Numbered from the stretch's first letter, positions 1-10,291 are shown. The stretch: 64,000 bases of DNA from Dromiciops gliroides (GCF_019393635.1 NC_057862.1:241812441-241876440); one strand, 5' to 3'. The notes: a model not told the origin generated them from the letters alone. Numbers and translations are program-made.

Positions 1-129
1 GTAAGTTTTTTTTCTGAATTTCAAACCCATACAGTACAGTACTAAGGATGCCCCCCTTAGTTTGTTTTGTTTCCTATAGCCTCTGTTCCTTTTTTCTCCT
101 GGTATTGCCTTGTGTCCCCAAGTGCCTCT

Positions 130-257
130 GGTAAACCTTCAATTCAATTCAGCAAACAATATTTTCAACCCTTATTATGTTCAAAGCACTGTGCTACTTA
201 CTGGAAATACCAAGACAAAAATGAGACTTCTTGCTTTCCAAGAAGTTTATATTCTAT
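130..257 (+). repeat. Repeat B copy
   Basis: CAGCAAACAATATTTTCAAC, TTCAAAGCACTGTGCTA and AATACCAAGACAAAAATGAG match the repeat B consensus (TATGTGCCAGGCACTGTGCT type). Confidence 0.55.
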
Positions 258-466
258 TGAAGTGGCTCTGTGATAGAGCACTATGCCTAAGAGTCAGGAA
301 GACCTGAGTTCAAAGCTGGCCTCAGATATTGACTAGCTGCGTGACCCTGGGCAAGTCACTTAACCCTGTTTTCCTTAGTTTTCTTATCCGTAAAATGAAC
401 CAGAGATGGAAATGGCAACCCCAAATGGGGTCATGAAGAGTCAGACATGACTGAAAAATGACCAAA
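258..466 (+). mobile_element. Long SINE
   Basis: Has a TGGCTCTGTGATAGAGCAC head, GACCTGAGTTCAAAGCTGG B-box and TGACCCTGGGCAAGTCACTT core, and the long-form tail ATGGGGTCATGAAGAGTCAG. Confidence 0.8.
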
Positions 467-703
467 AAGATCCTCCTTGTGAGACCTTAGTCATTTAACG
501 TCTCTGGGTATAGTTCCTTTTTCTGTTAGGTAAAGAAGTTAAAGAACCTGATATATGAGAACTCTTCCTATTCTAATTTCTATGATCTCATGATTGCTTT
601 TCCATTCTTCCCATAAGGCATCAATGGAAATCATGTTTATCATCATGCAAGATAACAGAGGTCTGCAATAAGAAAGGAGAAAAAGCCTTTGATTCCTATT
701 CCT

Positions 704-850
704 TTTTTTTTTTTTTTGTGAGGCAGTCGGGGTTAAGTGACTTGCCCAGGGTCACACAGCTAGTAAGTGTTAAGTGTCTGAGGCCGGATTTGAACTCAGG
801 TCCTCCTGAATCCAGGGCGGTGATCTATCCACTGCACCACCTAGCTGCCC
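704..850 (-). mobile_element. Short SINE
   Basis: Complete copy: T run (A tail), GTCACACAGCTAGTAAGTG core and CCACCTAGCTGCCC head. GATTCCTATTCCTTTT repeated on both sides (about 690 and 850) is its target duplication. Confidence 0.9.
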
Positions 851-1251
851 GATTCCTATTCCTTTTAAAAATATTTGAGGCAGAATGAAAGAAAAGGAGG
901 TCAGTCTTTTGTAGGAAGGATTAATAAAAATATAAAAACTCCAAAAATATCTCCATTAAGAAACCCTAAGGTTCTTTTCTTCCTAGTTCTTACTTTATAC
1001 TAACCTTTGTTCCATACTACCCCTTCCCCTGCCCCTACCTCCACCTTCCAACCTGTAGAACTAATCCACCAAAGTCTTAAGTCTCATAATCTGACCATGT
1101 CTGGTCAGATTTAGCTTCAGTTTTGATTGATAATTGTGAGAATTAAAAACAAGTTTGAGTATAATTTGGGGTTCTCTTTATAGTCAAGGACTAACTCACA
1201 GTTCAGCTATTTTCCTGACAGGTTTAGCAATGGGATAGGTATTCAATTAGA

Positions 1252-1712
1252 TCATAGAATCCCAGAGTTAAAGCTGAAAAGGACCTCGGGTATCATCTTG
1301 TCCATCTTCATGAGGAAACTGCATTCAAATGTGACTTCAATGTGTCACCAGTCTAAGAAGAGTCTTTAATGGGAGAAGTCTTAGGCCTTGTATTGAATAG
1401 CCTCTTACTCCTTCAAAAAGTAGTTAACCAGGGGCAGCTAGATGGTGCAGTGGATAGAACATCAGCCCTGGATTCAGGAGTACCTGAGTTCAAATCCGGC
1501 CTTAGACACTTAATACTTACTAGCTGTGTGACCCTGGGCAAGTCACTTAACCCCAATTGCCTCACCAAAAAAACAAAAAAAGTAGTTAACCAAGAGTGGT
1601 TAAAAGATTTGCCCAATATCATAAGGGTGGTAAATGATAGAGGCATGATTTTGAACCCAGAGCCCTCTAACTCCAAATCCAGGCATTTTTCAACATGCTA
1701 CACAGACATCCC
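1252..1712 (-). repeat. Old MIR-family repeat (THER2-like), split by SINE
   Basis: TCATAGAATCCCAGAGTTAAAG...GAGGAAACTG at 1252-1345 resumes as AAAGATTTGCCCAATATC...TTTGAACCCAGAG at 1600-1712. The SINE at 1431-1575 sits between. Confidence 0.55.
1431..1575 (+). mobile_element. Short SINE with clear target duplication
   Basis: Complete copy, GGGGCAGCTAGATGGTGCAG to the A-rich tail. AAAAGTAGTTAACCA flanks it at 1416-1430 and 1578-1592. Confidence 0.92.
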
Positions 1713-1816
1713 TCTTCTTTCTTCTCTGAATTCTCCAAGTGTGGGATACAAGAGATGGATATGAAAGAAGCTTTGCTTCCAGATCTCACCTGATAAATCT
1801 CTCCTGTGGCTCTCAG

Positions 1817-1970
1817 TGACACCTAGTGAAAGCAGCAAAACCTGGGGTCGGAGTTCAGTTGTCCAGAAGGAGGAAGGCGAGGAAGAAGAGAAGAGGACCC
1901 TGAAGAAGAAGGGACGTACGTGGGGACCAAGCACACTTGGGCAGAAGGAAATTGCCTCAGGAGATGAGGG
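1817..1970 (+). CDS. MAP3K9: MAP3K9 (MLK1) internal exon, charged linker region
   Basis: This 154-base coding exon is flanked by TCTCAG and a GTAAGA donor at 1971. It reads TPSESSKTWGRSSVV, then an acidic run (QKEEGEEEEKR), a basic KKKGRTWGPS and LGQKEIASGDEG. As I remember it, human MAP3K9 has LTPGESSKTWGRSSVV and PKEEGEEEEKR at the same place, downstream of the kinase, leucine-zipper and CRIB regions. MAP3K9 is a serine/threonine MAP3K that activates JNK and p38 through MKK4/7; this stretch is probably disordered. The exon starts two bases into a codon and ends two bases into a codon, which fits the next exon exactly. Confidence 0.93.
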
Positions 1971-2043
1971 GTAAGAGCCAATTATTAGTGATGATAACAA
2001 CGCTTTCTTCTTCTTCTTTTTTTTTTTATAACAAAGCTTTCTT

Positions 2044-2200
2044 TTTTTCTTTTTTTTTTTTTTAGTAAGGCAATTGGGGTTAAGTGACTTGCCCAGGGTC
2101 ACACAGCTAGTAAGTGTTAAGTGTCTGAGGCCGGATTTGAATTCAGGTACTCCTGACTCCAGGACTGGTGCTCTATCCACTGCGCCACCTAGCTGCCCCG
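2044..2200 (-). mobile_element. Short SINE with target duplication
   Basis: Complete minus copy. ACAAAGCTTTCTT occurs at 2031-2043 and 2201-2213. A third, near copy (ACAACGCTTTCTT) with only a T-rich stretch after it lies at 1998-2010. Confidence 0.9.
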
Positions 2201-2354
2201 ACAAAGCTTTCTTAACATTGATAAGGCTCAGACTTAACCTTCTTCTCTGAAGAATACACTCAGTATTATCCTACAGTAAGTCTTAGTGGGAGAATCAGTA
2301 AACAATTATGAGTATGAGATGTTTCCCCGATTGCTTTCTTTCTTTTCTTTCTTT

Positions 2355-2501
2355 TTTTTTTTTTTTTGGCGAGGCAATTGGGGTTAAGTGACTTGCCCAG
2401 GATCACACAGCTAGTGTCAAGTGTCTGAAGCCAGATTTGAACTCAGGTCCTTCTGAATCCAGGGCCAGTGCTCTATCCACAGCACCACCTAGCTGCCCCC
2501 T
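2355..2501 (-). mobile_element. Short SINE
   Basis: Complete minus copy with an interrupted core (CTAGTGTCAAGTGTC). Imperfect flanks CCCCGATTGCTTTCTT and CCCCTGATTGTTTTCTT suggest the target duplication. Confidence 0.88.
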
Positions 2502-3142
2502 CCCCTGATTGTTTTCTTTTAGGGTTCTCTATAGTCCCCACTTTAAAAAAGCTGAAGCTTTCTGTTTGACAGGAAATGGAAAATCTGCCTTGGGTTTGAG
2601 CTCTTGACCTAGGTCTTGGAGGTATCATGTCTTTCCTGCCCAACATATCCTGTTAAGGGGAGGAGAAAGGCACAGGTTAAAGAGAGAGGCTTCATCTTAC
2701 AGAGGAGAAGCCTGAGGCCTAAACAGATGAAATGACTTAGCCAGTCACCTTGAGAACTACCTTGAGCTGAGAAGAGGTTCCAAGGTCACCCGGATCTATT
2801 TCAGTCCTCAGTTCTCCAGTCCAGGGGGTTCTGAACCTTCTCTGCATCCTGGATCCCTTTGACAGTCTGACAAACTATGGACCTCTTCTCAGAATCATGT
2901 TTTTAAATGCATAAAGTAAAATACACAGGATTGCAAAGGAAGCCAATTATATTGAAATGTAGTTATCAAACTATTAAAAAAGACAAGTTCGCAGACATCT
3001 CCTAACCCCACCAAAATCTATCTACAAGACTCCCAAGGAGTCTGTGGACCTCCATTCTAAGAACCCCAGAAGGCCTAAACTGCAGTTCTTCACTGACTGA
3101 AATGTTTCTTCTCTTTCTGGCCCTTGAAATTCCCCTCTCCAA

Positions 3143-3388
3143 TACAGTGGACAGAGTGCTGGGTCAGGAGTCAGGAAGACCTGTGTTCAAATCTTGATTC
3201 AGGCACTTAACAGCTTATGATTGTGGGCAAGTCACTTAATCTCTTTTTGCCTCAGTTTTCTCAACTCTATGATGGGGATCATAATAACACCTACCTCTCA
3301 TGGTTGTTGTGAAGATCCAATGTGATAATACTTGTAAAGCTCTTAGCAGAATGCCTGGCACAGAGTTGGTGCTTAAAAAAGGTTTATT
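3143..3388 (+). mobile_element. MIR-like CORE-SINE, near full length
   Basis: Head ACAGTGGACAGAGTGCTG, core TGGGCAAGTCACTTAATCTC, CTCAGTTTTCTCA, GGTTGTTGTGAAGATCC and 3' end AATGCCTGGCACAGAGTTGG, all in MIR order. Confidence 0.85.
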
Positions 3389-3513
3389 TCCTTCCTTCCT
3401 TCCTTCCTTCCTTCCTTCCTTCCTTCCTTCCTTCCTTCCTTCCTTCCTTCCTTCCTTCCTTCCTTCCTTCCTTCTTTCCTTCCTTCCTTCTTTCCTTCCC
3501 TTCCTTCCTTCCT
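3389..3513. repeat. (TTCC)n microsatellite
   Basis: About 125 bases of TTCC with a few C-to-T changes, starting exactly where the MIR-like element ends. Open frames over it (poly-PSFL) are artefacts. Confidence 0.97.
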
Positions 3514-3726
3514 GATGCTCAAGGAGGAGCCCTGAGTAACAGTTGCCATGTGCTGGACACTATTCTATGTACCACATCATACTTTTAAAAACCAGGACTA
3601 AGTTCTGACCCAGGAAAATTTCCTCTCAGCTTGTGTGGCCAGCATGGATGCATTGTTGTTTTTTCTTAATGAATAATAGATGATAGTGTAGCTCAGAACT
3701 GTCAAGAACCCCATGGTACAACCATC

Positions 3727-3729
<3 letters not shown>

Positions 3730-3775
<46 letters not shown>

Positions 3776-3796
3776 CGCGCGTGTGTGTGTGTGTGG
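3730..3796. repeat. (GT)n microsatellite
   Basis: About 66 bases of GT with a GCGTGCGCGC interruption, then a short G run. Confidence 0.97.
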
Positions 3797-5506
3797 GGGG
3801 GAGGGTCACTGATGTGGGTGTGTCCTACATAGTTGTTGCTGATTCTCTTTATTCATTGAAGATCTCCTCAGAAGCGAGAGAGAACTAATGGTTTGTGTGC
3901 CCTCTCAGAATCTCCACATTTTCACTTGGGGTGAGTTTATGCTCCACCCTTTCTATGCCTTTGTATTGGTATCTGCTCCCATCATCCACATCCTTTTCCT
4001 TATTTTTCATCAGTTCTTAAGCAGTTCTTAAGGGATTAAAGCTTCAGTCATCCCAGGGCTGTGCTCACTTTTTGATTTATGTTTTGTTGGTTTGTTTATT
4101 TGTTTAAAGTAGTGCTACAGTGCACCTTGGGAAAATCACCAGACTAATCTGGATTTAGCCTTGCTTTCTTCAACCCTTTTTCTTGCTCTGGTTGGATCCC
4201 AGATGCCCCTAGACCTTGAGAAATGATATATGGTTGTCCCTGAGAGTTCTGCGCAGGTCATGATATCATTTCCTGTGGAAATTCCAGACAGTGTTATCAG
4301 GTAGCAAGTTCATAATCAACCATGTTCACTCCTGGCACTATTTTTTCATAATAACAAGTGACAGCTAGAATAATTTTTAGCTGGTCAGAATCTTAATGGA
4401 GACCCCATCAGTTTACCTAGGGTAGGATTCTGGGGGATATCCAGGAGAAGATAAAACTGTTTTTCCCCTCTTCTCAGTGGGCTGGAATTCCAGAGTAGAG
4501 TAGGAATGGTGGGAATGGTCCACCATTTCCCTGAGAATGTAGTCTTATTGATATCTCCATGACAACAGTTGTATCAGACAAGTTCTACCATCTTTCTGCT
4601 GTAGGGAAAATAAACAAACAAAAACCCCTAAACCAAGTGGTCTAGTGGACTGCTTGGAGTTGCAGCCAGGTCTCTGATTTGCCCCTCTTGAATGAGATGA
4701 GCCCTTTTGGGCACCTGACCCATTTCCTGAGAGTGTCACTAAAATGTCACCACAAGCTTAATGACTTTGAAATAGCTTGGAGGAAGGGTTCTGGGGGTAC
4801 TGGTTAAAAAGAGAACAGTGTCATTTCTGACCTTTGTAAATGTCCCAAAGTGCACTGGGGTGATGATACAGCTCAGAGTGCCCTTTTCGGGTTTGCTGAT
4901 TTTTTTAAAGCTGATTGCTTTGAAAGCTACCTAAGCATGCCATGAATTTGGCTGGAAAATACTATACCAGCTGGAGTGAACTGGGGTGGGTGCTCCCACC
5001 TCTGCTGAGCTGTCTCCTGCTGGAACTTGTATTTGCATGGGGCTTGCCTATAGTTTACATTTCAGCAGAGATGGCTTATTGGGTTCGGTTCTTTGTGGAT
5101 TGGTAGTGGCCACCTTAAAATGGGCCCAAGTAATAAATACTCCAGGGGAGCAAGCGCACTTGGGTTGGCCAGATCTTCTTGTTGCATCTGCCATTCCCTT
5201 GCCTCCCCTGCCTTAATGTTACGCTGACGCTCTTGGGCAGACCTTTCCATAGCTCGTGACAGGAGCAGGTAAAACAATTCTTTAGCCTTTTCTTGTCCTA
5301 TAGTGTCTGATTCACTTCACTCTGATGAATAAGTGGGTTCTTGTTGGCATTCTATCCCTGGCCTTTAGGGCCCCCAGAAGTAGCAGAACTGAGTAGTCTG
5401 TGTGGTTAGCCACACAGGTGGAAGGCAGGTGGATAGCCTGGGAGGAGTCTGGGGAGGGAAGGGAGAATGACCTGTTGTAATACTTTCCCTTGTTTCCTTT
5501 AAGCAG

Positions 5507-5619
5507 TCTGAAATCCCTGGTGGATGGATACAAGCAGTGGTCGAACAGTGCTCCAAATTTGGGGAAAGGCCTGAGGACAAACCCTGCCCTTCCAGGGTTT
5601 ACCAGCCTCGCCGAGATGG
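5507..5619 (+). CDS. MAP3K9: MAP3K9 (MLK1) internal exon, [11 protein letters not shown] motif
   Basis: This 113-base exon starts one base before a codon boundary and ends one base into the next codon. It encodes [20 protein letters not shown], then [17 protein letters not shown]. Human MAP3K9, from memory, has [18 protein letters not shown] and [11 protein letters not shown] here, so identity is high. The donor is GTAAGA at 5620. The start is ambiguous because the acceptor is AAGCAG: use of the upstream AAG (exon from 5504) keeps the frame and adds one serine. I chose the downstream CAG because CAG acceptors are normally preferred and the result matches the human protein as I recall it. Confidence 0.93.
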
Positions 5620-5665
5620 GTAAGAGCAGCATCCGGTTCATGCTTGAGAAGCAATCAGTGTTCAA

Positions 5666-5760
5666 ATTATGTTTTGGATCATGACTAAGTATGCCCCTTA
5701 GCAAGTCACTTCTCAAAGACTCGGTTTCCTTATCTGTAAAGTGGGAATAATGATACTTGG
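5666..5760 (+). repeat. MIR-like fragment
   Basis: AGCAAGTCACTTCTCAAAGA and TATCTGTAAAGTGGGAATAA are the MIR core and 3' part. It lies 50 bases after the MAP3K9 donor at 5620. Confidence 0.6.
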
Positions 5761-6250
5761 AATTTATACCTCATGCAACTTTCAGGAGAAGAAAGGGGAA
5801 AAAAATCATCTTAAACCATCTTCTTCTCCTTAATTCCTCGGGAAACATCTGGTCACACTTCCTAGACCCCTTTACTATTATAAGGCAAACTGTATGGAAG
5901 CATTTCAGTAAAGGGAAACACTTTTCGTGCCTAATCAACTCTTTCCTTCCCTCTTTATGCTATTTTCTTTTTTATCTAATTCCCAAACTGCAAGCTATCT
6001 CTTCCCCAACTTACTTCATATCGTTGCTACTACCTGCTCCCTCAAGCTGAGGTTTACTAACTTACTAGCTATTTAGGACCTCTGTGATGGAACAGGGTGT
6101 AAAACTATGTGACAATGAGCAGGTCCCTTCACTATTCTAGGCCTCATGTATAGAATCAGAGAGTAATATTAAATAATCTCTCTGTTTTTTTCACCTCTGT
6201 GATTCTATCAATTACCAATAGCGAGTATTTATGTAAGAATTATGATAAAT

Positions 6251-6330
6251 TTTTGTTTGTTTTTGTTTTTGTTTTTGTTTTTAGTGAGGCAATTGGGGTT
6301 AAGTGACTTGCCCAGGGTCACACAGCTAGT
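6251..6330 (-). mobile_element. Short SINE, 5'-truncated (first of a pair)
   Basis: TTTTTG-rich tail, then GTGAGGCAATTGGGG to CACACAGCTAGT, where it stops. It is followed at once by a second SINE. Confidence 0.85.
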
Positions 6331-6343
6331 ATAATAAATTTTT

Positions 6344-6496
6344 AAAGAATTATTTTATTTTGTGGGGCAGTGAGGGTTAAGTGACTTGCCCAGGGTCACA
6401 CAGCTAGTAAGTGTCAAGTGTCTGAGGTCAGATATGAACTCAGGTCCTCCTGAATCCAGGGCCAGTCCTTTATCCACTGTGCCATCTAGCTGCCCT
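6344..6496 (-). mobile_element. Short SINE (second of a pair)
   Basis: Complete minus copy. ATRATAAATTTTT lies before the first SINE (6241), between the two (6331) and, shortened, after this one (6502). Confidence 0.88.
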
Positions 6497-6534
6497 CAGG
6501 ATTATAATAAATTAATATAATAAACACAATGAAA

Positions 6535-6800
6535 ATAAATCAAAGGATCTCTTATCAAAAGAATCTCACATTCTAATGAGGATGACAACAAGGACGTATA
6601 TGAATATATACAAAATAAATATTAAGAGAATCGATACCAGTAAATACAAAGTTGTTAAATGTAGGGGGATTTATTGGGGAGGGCACTTGTAGTTGGGGGG
6701 AGATCAGCAAAGGCTTCATCCAGAAGATGGTGCTTGAGTGGAGTCTTGAAGAGATGCTCTGATGAGGAGGTATGTTAGGAATGCATTTGAGGAATGCATG
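6535..6800 (+). repeat. Repeat B, 3' portion
   Basis: TCTCACATTCTAATGAGGAT, GCAAAGGCTTCATCCAGAAG and TTGAGTGGAGTCTTGAAGAG match the extended 3' part also seen at 17170-17400. Confidence 0.55.
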
Positions 6801-6966
6801 TGTGTACATATTTTAACGATCTAAGGACAATATTAATTTAATAGGACTTCTTTGGCCATTGACTACACAAGATCTCTGGCTCCTTGGGGACTAATTTGTG
6901 GGCACCGTGTGAGCAAGGTTTCAAGCATGAGAAATGAGAGAACCTTCCCAACTCTTCTATTAGCAT

Positions 6967-7216
6967 AGAGAGCTAGATGGTGCAGTAGACAGAATGCTGT
7001 ACACGGAGTTGGGAAGACCTGAGTTTGAATCCTAACTCATGCCCCTGACCCTGTGCAAGTCACTTAACCTCTGTCTCAGCTTCTTCATTTGTAAAATGGG
7101 GATAATGACAGCATCCATCTCCCAGGGTTGTTATGGGGAATCAGTGAGATAATATATGTAAAGTGCTTTGTAAACCTTAAAGTCTTGCATAAATGCTAGC
7201 CATTATTATTATTATT
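6967..7216 (+). mobile_element. MIR-like CORE-SINE, full length
   Basis: GAGCTAGATGGTGCAGTAGA head, GTGCAAGTCACTTAACCTCT core, GTAAAATGGGGATAATGAC, GGGTTGTTATGGGG, GTAAAGTGCTTTGTAAACC end. ATT/GTT triplets (7201-7240) follow. Confidence 0.85.
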
Positions 7217-7431
7217 GTTGTTGTTGTTGTTGTTATTGAAATATCTTCAAGCTAGTGGAGTCCCAGTGTATCCCTCATAGAGTAGGGTACATGCTTACTA
7301 CCTGGAATGGCCCTTGCCCTACTCTCTTGTAGTGAAAGACTATATCCAGGTCATCTGGACTGTTCTAGCTGGATCGTTTCTGGTTCTAATCACTGGGGAT
7401 ATTTGAACCCAATCACTTTGGATTAGTATTG

Positions 7432-7692
7432 TTTGTTGTTCAATCATTTTAGCCATATCTTATTCTTCGTGACCCCATCTGGGGTTTTCAGAGATACTGC
7501 AGTGGTTTGCCATTTCTTCTTCCAATCCGTTTTACAGATGAGGAAACTGAGGTAAGAAGGGTTAGGTGACTTGCCCAGGGTCTCATAGCTATTAAGTGTC
7601 TGAGGTCGAATTTGAACTCAGGTAGTCATCCCTCCATAATCCCCTCTATACATTTTATCTGCTCTATTCACTGTCTCACCTAACTGCTCCTT
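7432..7692 (-). mobile_element. Long SINE
   Basis: TTGTTCAATCATTTTAGCCA, GACCCCATCTGGGGTTTTC, GTGGTTTGCCATTTC tail, then the core GTGACTTGCCCAGGGTCTCA and a diverged head. Confidence 0.8.
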
Positions 7693-7855
7693 GGATTAGT
7701 ATAACAATATCAATAACGATAGATGTTAGTCATGGGAATGAACACCCAAACCTAAAATTGTTTTAGAAAGAAATTTATTTGGTCATTTGGTAGAGAAGAA
7801 TGAGCCAAAAAGGAGTTGTGACTCCCTGTCCAATCTCTGGATTGGTTTATGTTAT

Positions 7856-7948
7856 GGGTTGTGATGTGATGTGATGTTATATTGTATTATGTTGTGTTGT
7901 GATATGATATATATGATATGATTGATATGATATGATATGATATGATGT
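7856..7948. repeat. Pentanucleotide array (GATAT/GATGT)
   Basis: About 90 bases of TGATG, TGATA and ATATGA units, imperfect at the start and regular (GATATGATATGATATGATAT) at the end. Confidence 0.85.
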
Positions 7949-8239
7949 AGGGTTCAGACAAAAATGCCAGAGGACTCTTCCTAGGCAAAGGTCCATTGAG
8001 ATGTGTACCAGTAAGCATAAACACTCAAATTAAGGTAGATTGCGATGTAAGCATAAACATTCAGATTTAGGGAATCCAAAACAGAAGCACTGAGTGGCAT
8101 CTAGACCCAAGTGGGATCTAAGCATTTCCCTGATGCATCTCTGAAGTCACCCTGACCATTACAGTAAGCTTTTGGCTTAAACAATTTAAAGTTAGGTTCA
8201 AATGATATTAGTAAAAGACAAATAATAAATATTTTCCCA

Positions 8240-8462
8240 ATATAGATCACATTTACACTGTTTTAAATTATGCAAATTGTTTTCCAAACATTATCTATTT
8301 GATCTTTACAAGTTGAGTACTATTATTATATTAATTTTTGTTGTTGAAGAAAATGAGGCTCAGAGAGGTTGAATGGCCAGGCTCACATAATTAGCAAGTA
8401 CCTGAGATGGGATTTGAGCTTGTATTCTTCCTGACTTTATCTCTCTATCCACTACCCAGATC
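8240..8462 (-). repeat. MIR-like element, old
   Basis: ATTATCTATTTGATCTTTAC, AAATGAGGCTCAGAGAGGTT and TGAGATGGGATTTGAGC, ending TCTCTATCCACTACCC, is a minus-strand MIR. Confidence 0.65.
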
Positions 8463-8513
8463 CCAACTGCATTCCCTTCCCATAGGACAGTGCCAAAGAG
8501 AGAGGCAAATTCC

Positions 8514-8645
8514 ATTCACTTCAATTCAATATACATTTATTAAGGGCCTTCTATAGGCCAGGCACTGTACCAAGTATTAGGGATACAATAAGAAAGAGAA
8601 AAGCAGTCCCCGCCCTCAAGAGCTTACAGTCTAATTCGAAGGGGA
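8514..8645 (+). repeat. Repeat B copy
   Basis: ATACATTTATTAAGGGCCTT, AGGCCAGGCACTGTACCAAG and CCGCCCTCAAGAGCTTACAG. Confidence 0.7.
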
Positions 8646-9487
8646 AACTCGGATCTCCTGAGTGCTAGATACCCTTTTCTCTCCTTCATGGATTGTTTAA
8701 GAAGTTCCTTCAGGCATAATATAGCTTATTTGCTTAGCTTTTTGTAGATCCATGAATCTGCATCCCATATGTCCGTGGCTCTTAATTCAGACACTATTGC
8801 CAGACACTGCTGATGGGTTGAGGGATGACACTAGGATGCTGATGGGAAACTCCCAAGGTTCTCCTCCCACCCAAGGGCAGCAGGAGGAAACCAAACATAA
8901 AGCCAAAGTGCTCTCCCCACCCCAAGAGACTCCATCTCTGGGGTGTTGTGGTGGGGTTCTAACAGAAGGCAAAACATATTTTCAGAGCTTTACCTTGAAA
9001 AGTCAAATTAAAAGGTAAAAAATGAAAAAAAAATTGTTAAAAATAAAAAAGTTGTTTTTTAAATTAAAAGAAAGGGTCCTTGAAAGATAAAATTAATCTG
9101 ACATCAGGTGATTCCCATCCCTAGGCCTGCTGTGACCTGCTATTTTTTTTCTAGCTCATGTAAAAAGTCCCTAGGGAAAGAGGTAAGGAGTTGGCCGATC
9201 TCCATTTTTAGGGAGATGGGAAAGATGTTGTGCTAAGAGGGATGGATAGTGATTTTCCCATATTAGTCACTGGAACATATTAGGGAGAAAGCCCTAGTGG
9301 TCCAATATCTATTTCTTATGGCAACCAGCAGACTATATTGGCTTTTCCCCCTTGTTTCTTTTGAGTATCATTGACTGTCATTCTGTTAAGCCAGGAGAGA
9401 GGGAGGGAGTTAAGCTCCCAGCTCAGTTGATTTGATCTTTATTTTTTTTTTTTGCCTTTCATCCATCACCCCCACCCCCACCCCCAG

Positions 9488-10291
9488 AGGATGAAGAAAT
9501 CGAAGGCCTGAGGAGTGGGGAGAGCCGAACAATCCATTCCTCCAACCAGTCTTACCTCTGCATTCCATTTCCACGAAATGAAGAGGTGGACAGCCCACCC
9601 ATTGATGGAGCCCATGAGGAGCCCACCCCAGTGAATTCAGCTACCAGCACCCCACAGTTAACACCCACCAACAGCCTCAAGCGAGGGGGAACCCAGCATC
9701 GCCGCTGTGAGGTAGCTCTCCTGGGCTGTGGGGCTGTTCTGGCCGCTACTGGCCTAGGGTTTGACCTGTTGGAGGCAGGAAAGTGCCAGCTGCTACCCCC
9801 TGAAGAAGCAGAGCTGCCACCCCGAGAGGAGAAGAAGAGGCGTGAGGGCCTTTTCCAGAGGGCTAGCCGCCCCCGCCGGAGTACCAGCCCCCCTTCCCGC
9901 AAGCTCTTCAAGAAGGAGGAGCCAGTGCTGTTCCTGGGGGACCCCTCAGCTTCTCTGACACTGCTCTCTTTGTCCTCCATCTCCGAGTGCAACTCTACTC
10001 GATCCCTCCTTCGATCAGACAGCGATGAGATCGTGGTGTATGAAATGCCAGTCAGTCCAGTGGAGGCGGCTCCCCTGCCCGCTCGCACCAACAACCCCCT
10101 AGTCAATGTCCAAGTAGAGCGTTTCAAGCGCAACCCCAACCAGTCTTTGACTCCCACCCATGTCACCCTCTCTGCTCCCACACAGCCTACTGGTCACCGG
10201 CGAACTCCTTCTGATGGAGCGCTTAAGCCGGTGGCTCCCCTGGCCAATGGCAGCCCATCGAGCAATGGGCTGAATGCCACACCAGGTGCAG
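9488..10291 (+). CDS. MAP3K9: MAP3K9 (MLK1) large C-terminal exon
   Basis: This 804-base exon encodes about 268 residues of the proline/serine-rich C-terminal half. Landmarks in order: acidic EDEEIEG, SNQSYLCIPFPRNEE, EEPTPVNSATSTPQLTPTNS, a hydrophobic CEVALLGCGAVLAATGLGFD patch, REEKKRREGLFQRASRPRRS, SPPSRKLFKKEEP, ASLTLLSLSSISECNSTRSL, SDSDEIVVYEMPVSPVEA, and RRTPSDGALKP. Many SP/TP sites fit known proline-directed phosphorylation of MLK C-termini. The match to human MAP3K9 as I remember it is near-continuous. It ends one base into a codon before GTGAGC at 10292. Its GC content is well above that of the flanking introns. A 209-codon opposite-strand frame here is a shadow. Confidence 0.97.

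Larger units (their letters stand above)
1..1816 (+). other. MAP3K9: MAP3K9 intron (complete, from donor at base 1)
   Basis: The window opens with GTAAGT, a consensus 5' splice site, and the intron ends in a CAG acceptor at 1814-1816. The next exon starts with two bases that complete a codon, so the previous exon should end with one base of that codon just outside the window. The intron holds a repeat B copy, one long and two short SINEs, and an older repeat split by a SINE. I found no exon inside it. Confidence 0.7.
1971..5506 (+). other. MAP3K9: MAP3K9 intron
   Basis: Donor GTAAGA at 1971 and tandem acceptor AAGCAG at 5501-5506. It holds two minus-strand short SINEs (2044-2501), an MIR-like element ending in a TTCC array, and a GT array. 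From 3830 to 5500 I see no interspersed repeat, coding exon or RNA gene. A diverged old repeat may lie at about 2840-3060, but I could not place it in a family. Confidence 0.8.
5620..9487 (+). other. MAP3K9: MAP3K9 intron
   Basis: Donor GTAAGA at 5620. The acceptor CAG at 9485-9487 follows a CCCCCA-rich pyrimidine tract. The intron holds MIR-like copies, two minus short SINEs, a minus long SINE, an ATATG-type pentanucleotide stretch and repeat B copies. Between 8650 and 9480 I see no interspersed repeat. Confidence 0.8.

Noticed and set aside
2840-3060. Old DNA transposon (hAT type) suggested by GAGTCTGTGGACC and AAGAACCCC ends
   Set aside because: The resemblance is short and I could not find terminal inverted repeats or a target duplication.
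9552-10181. A 209-codon open frame on the minus strand
   Set aside because: It lies opposite the large MAP3K9 exon. The plus strand has clear homology and matching splice phases.
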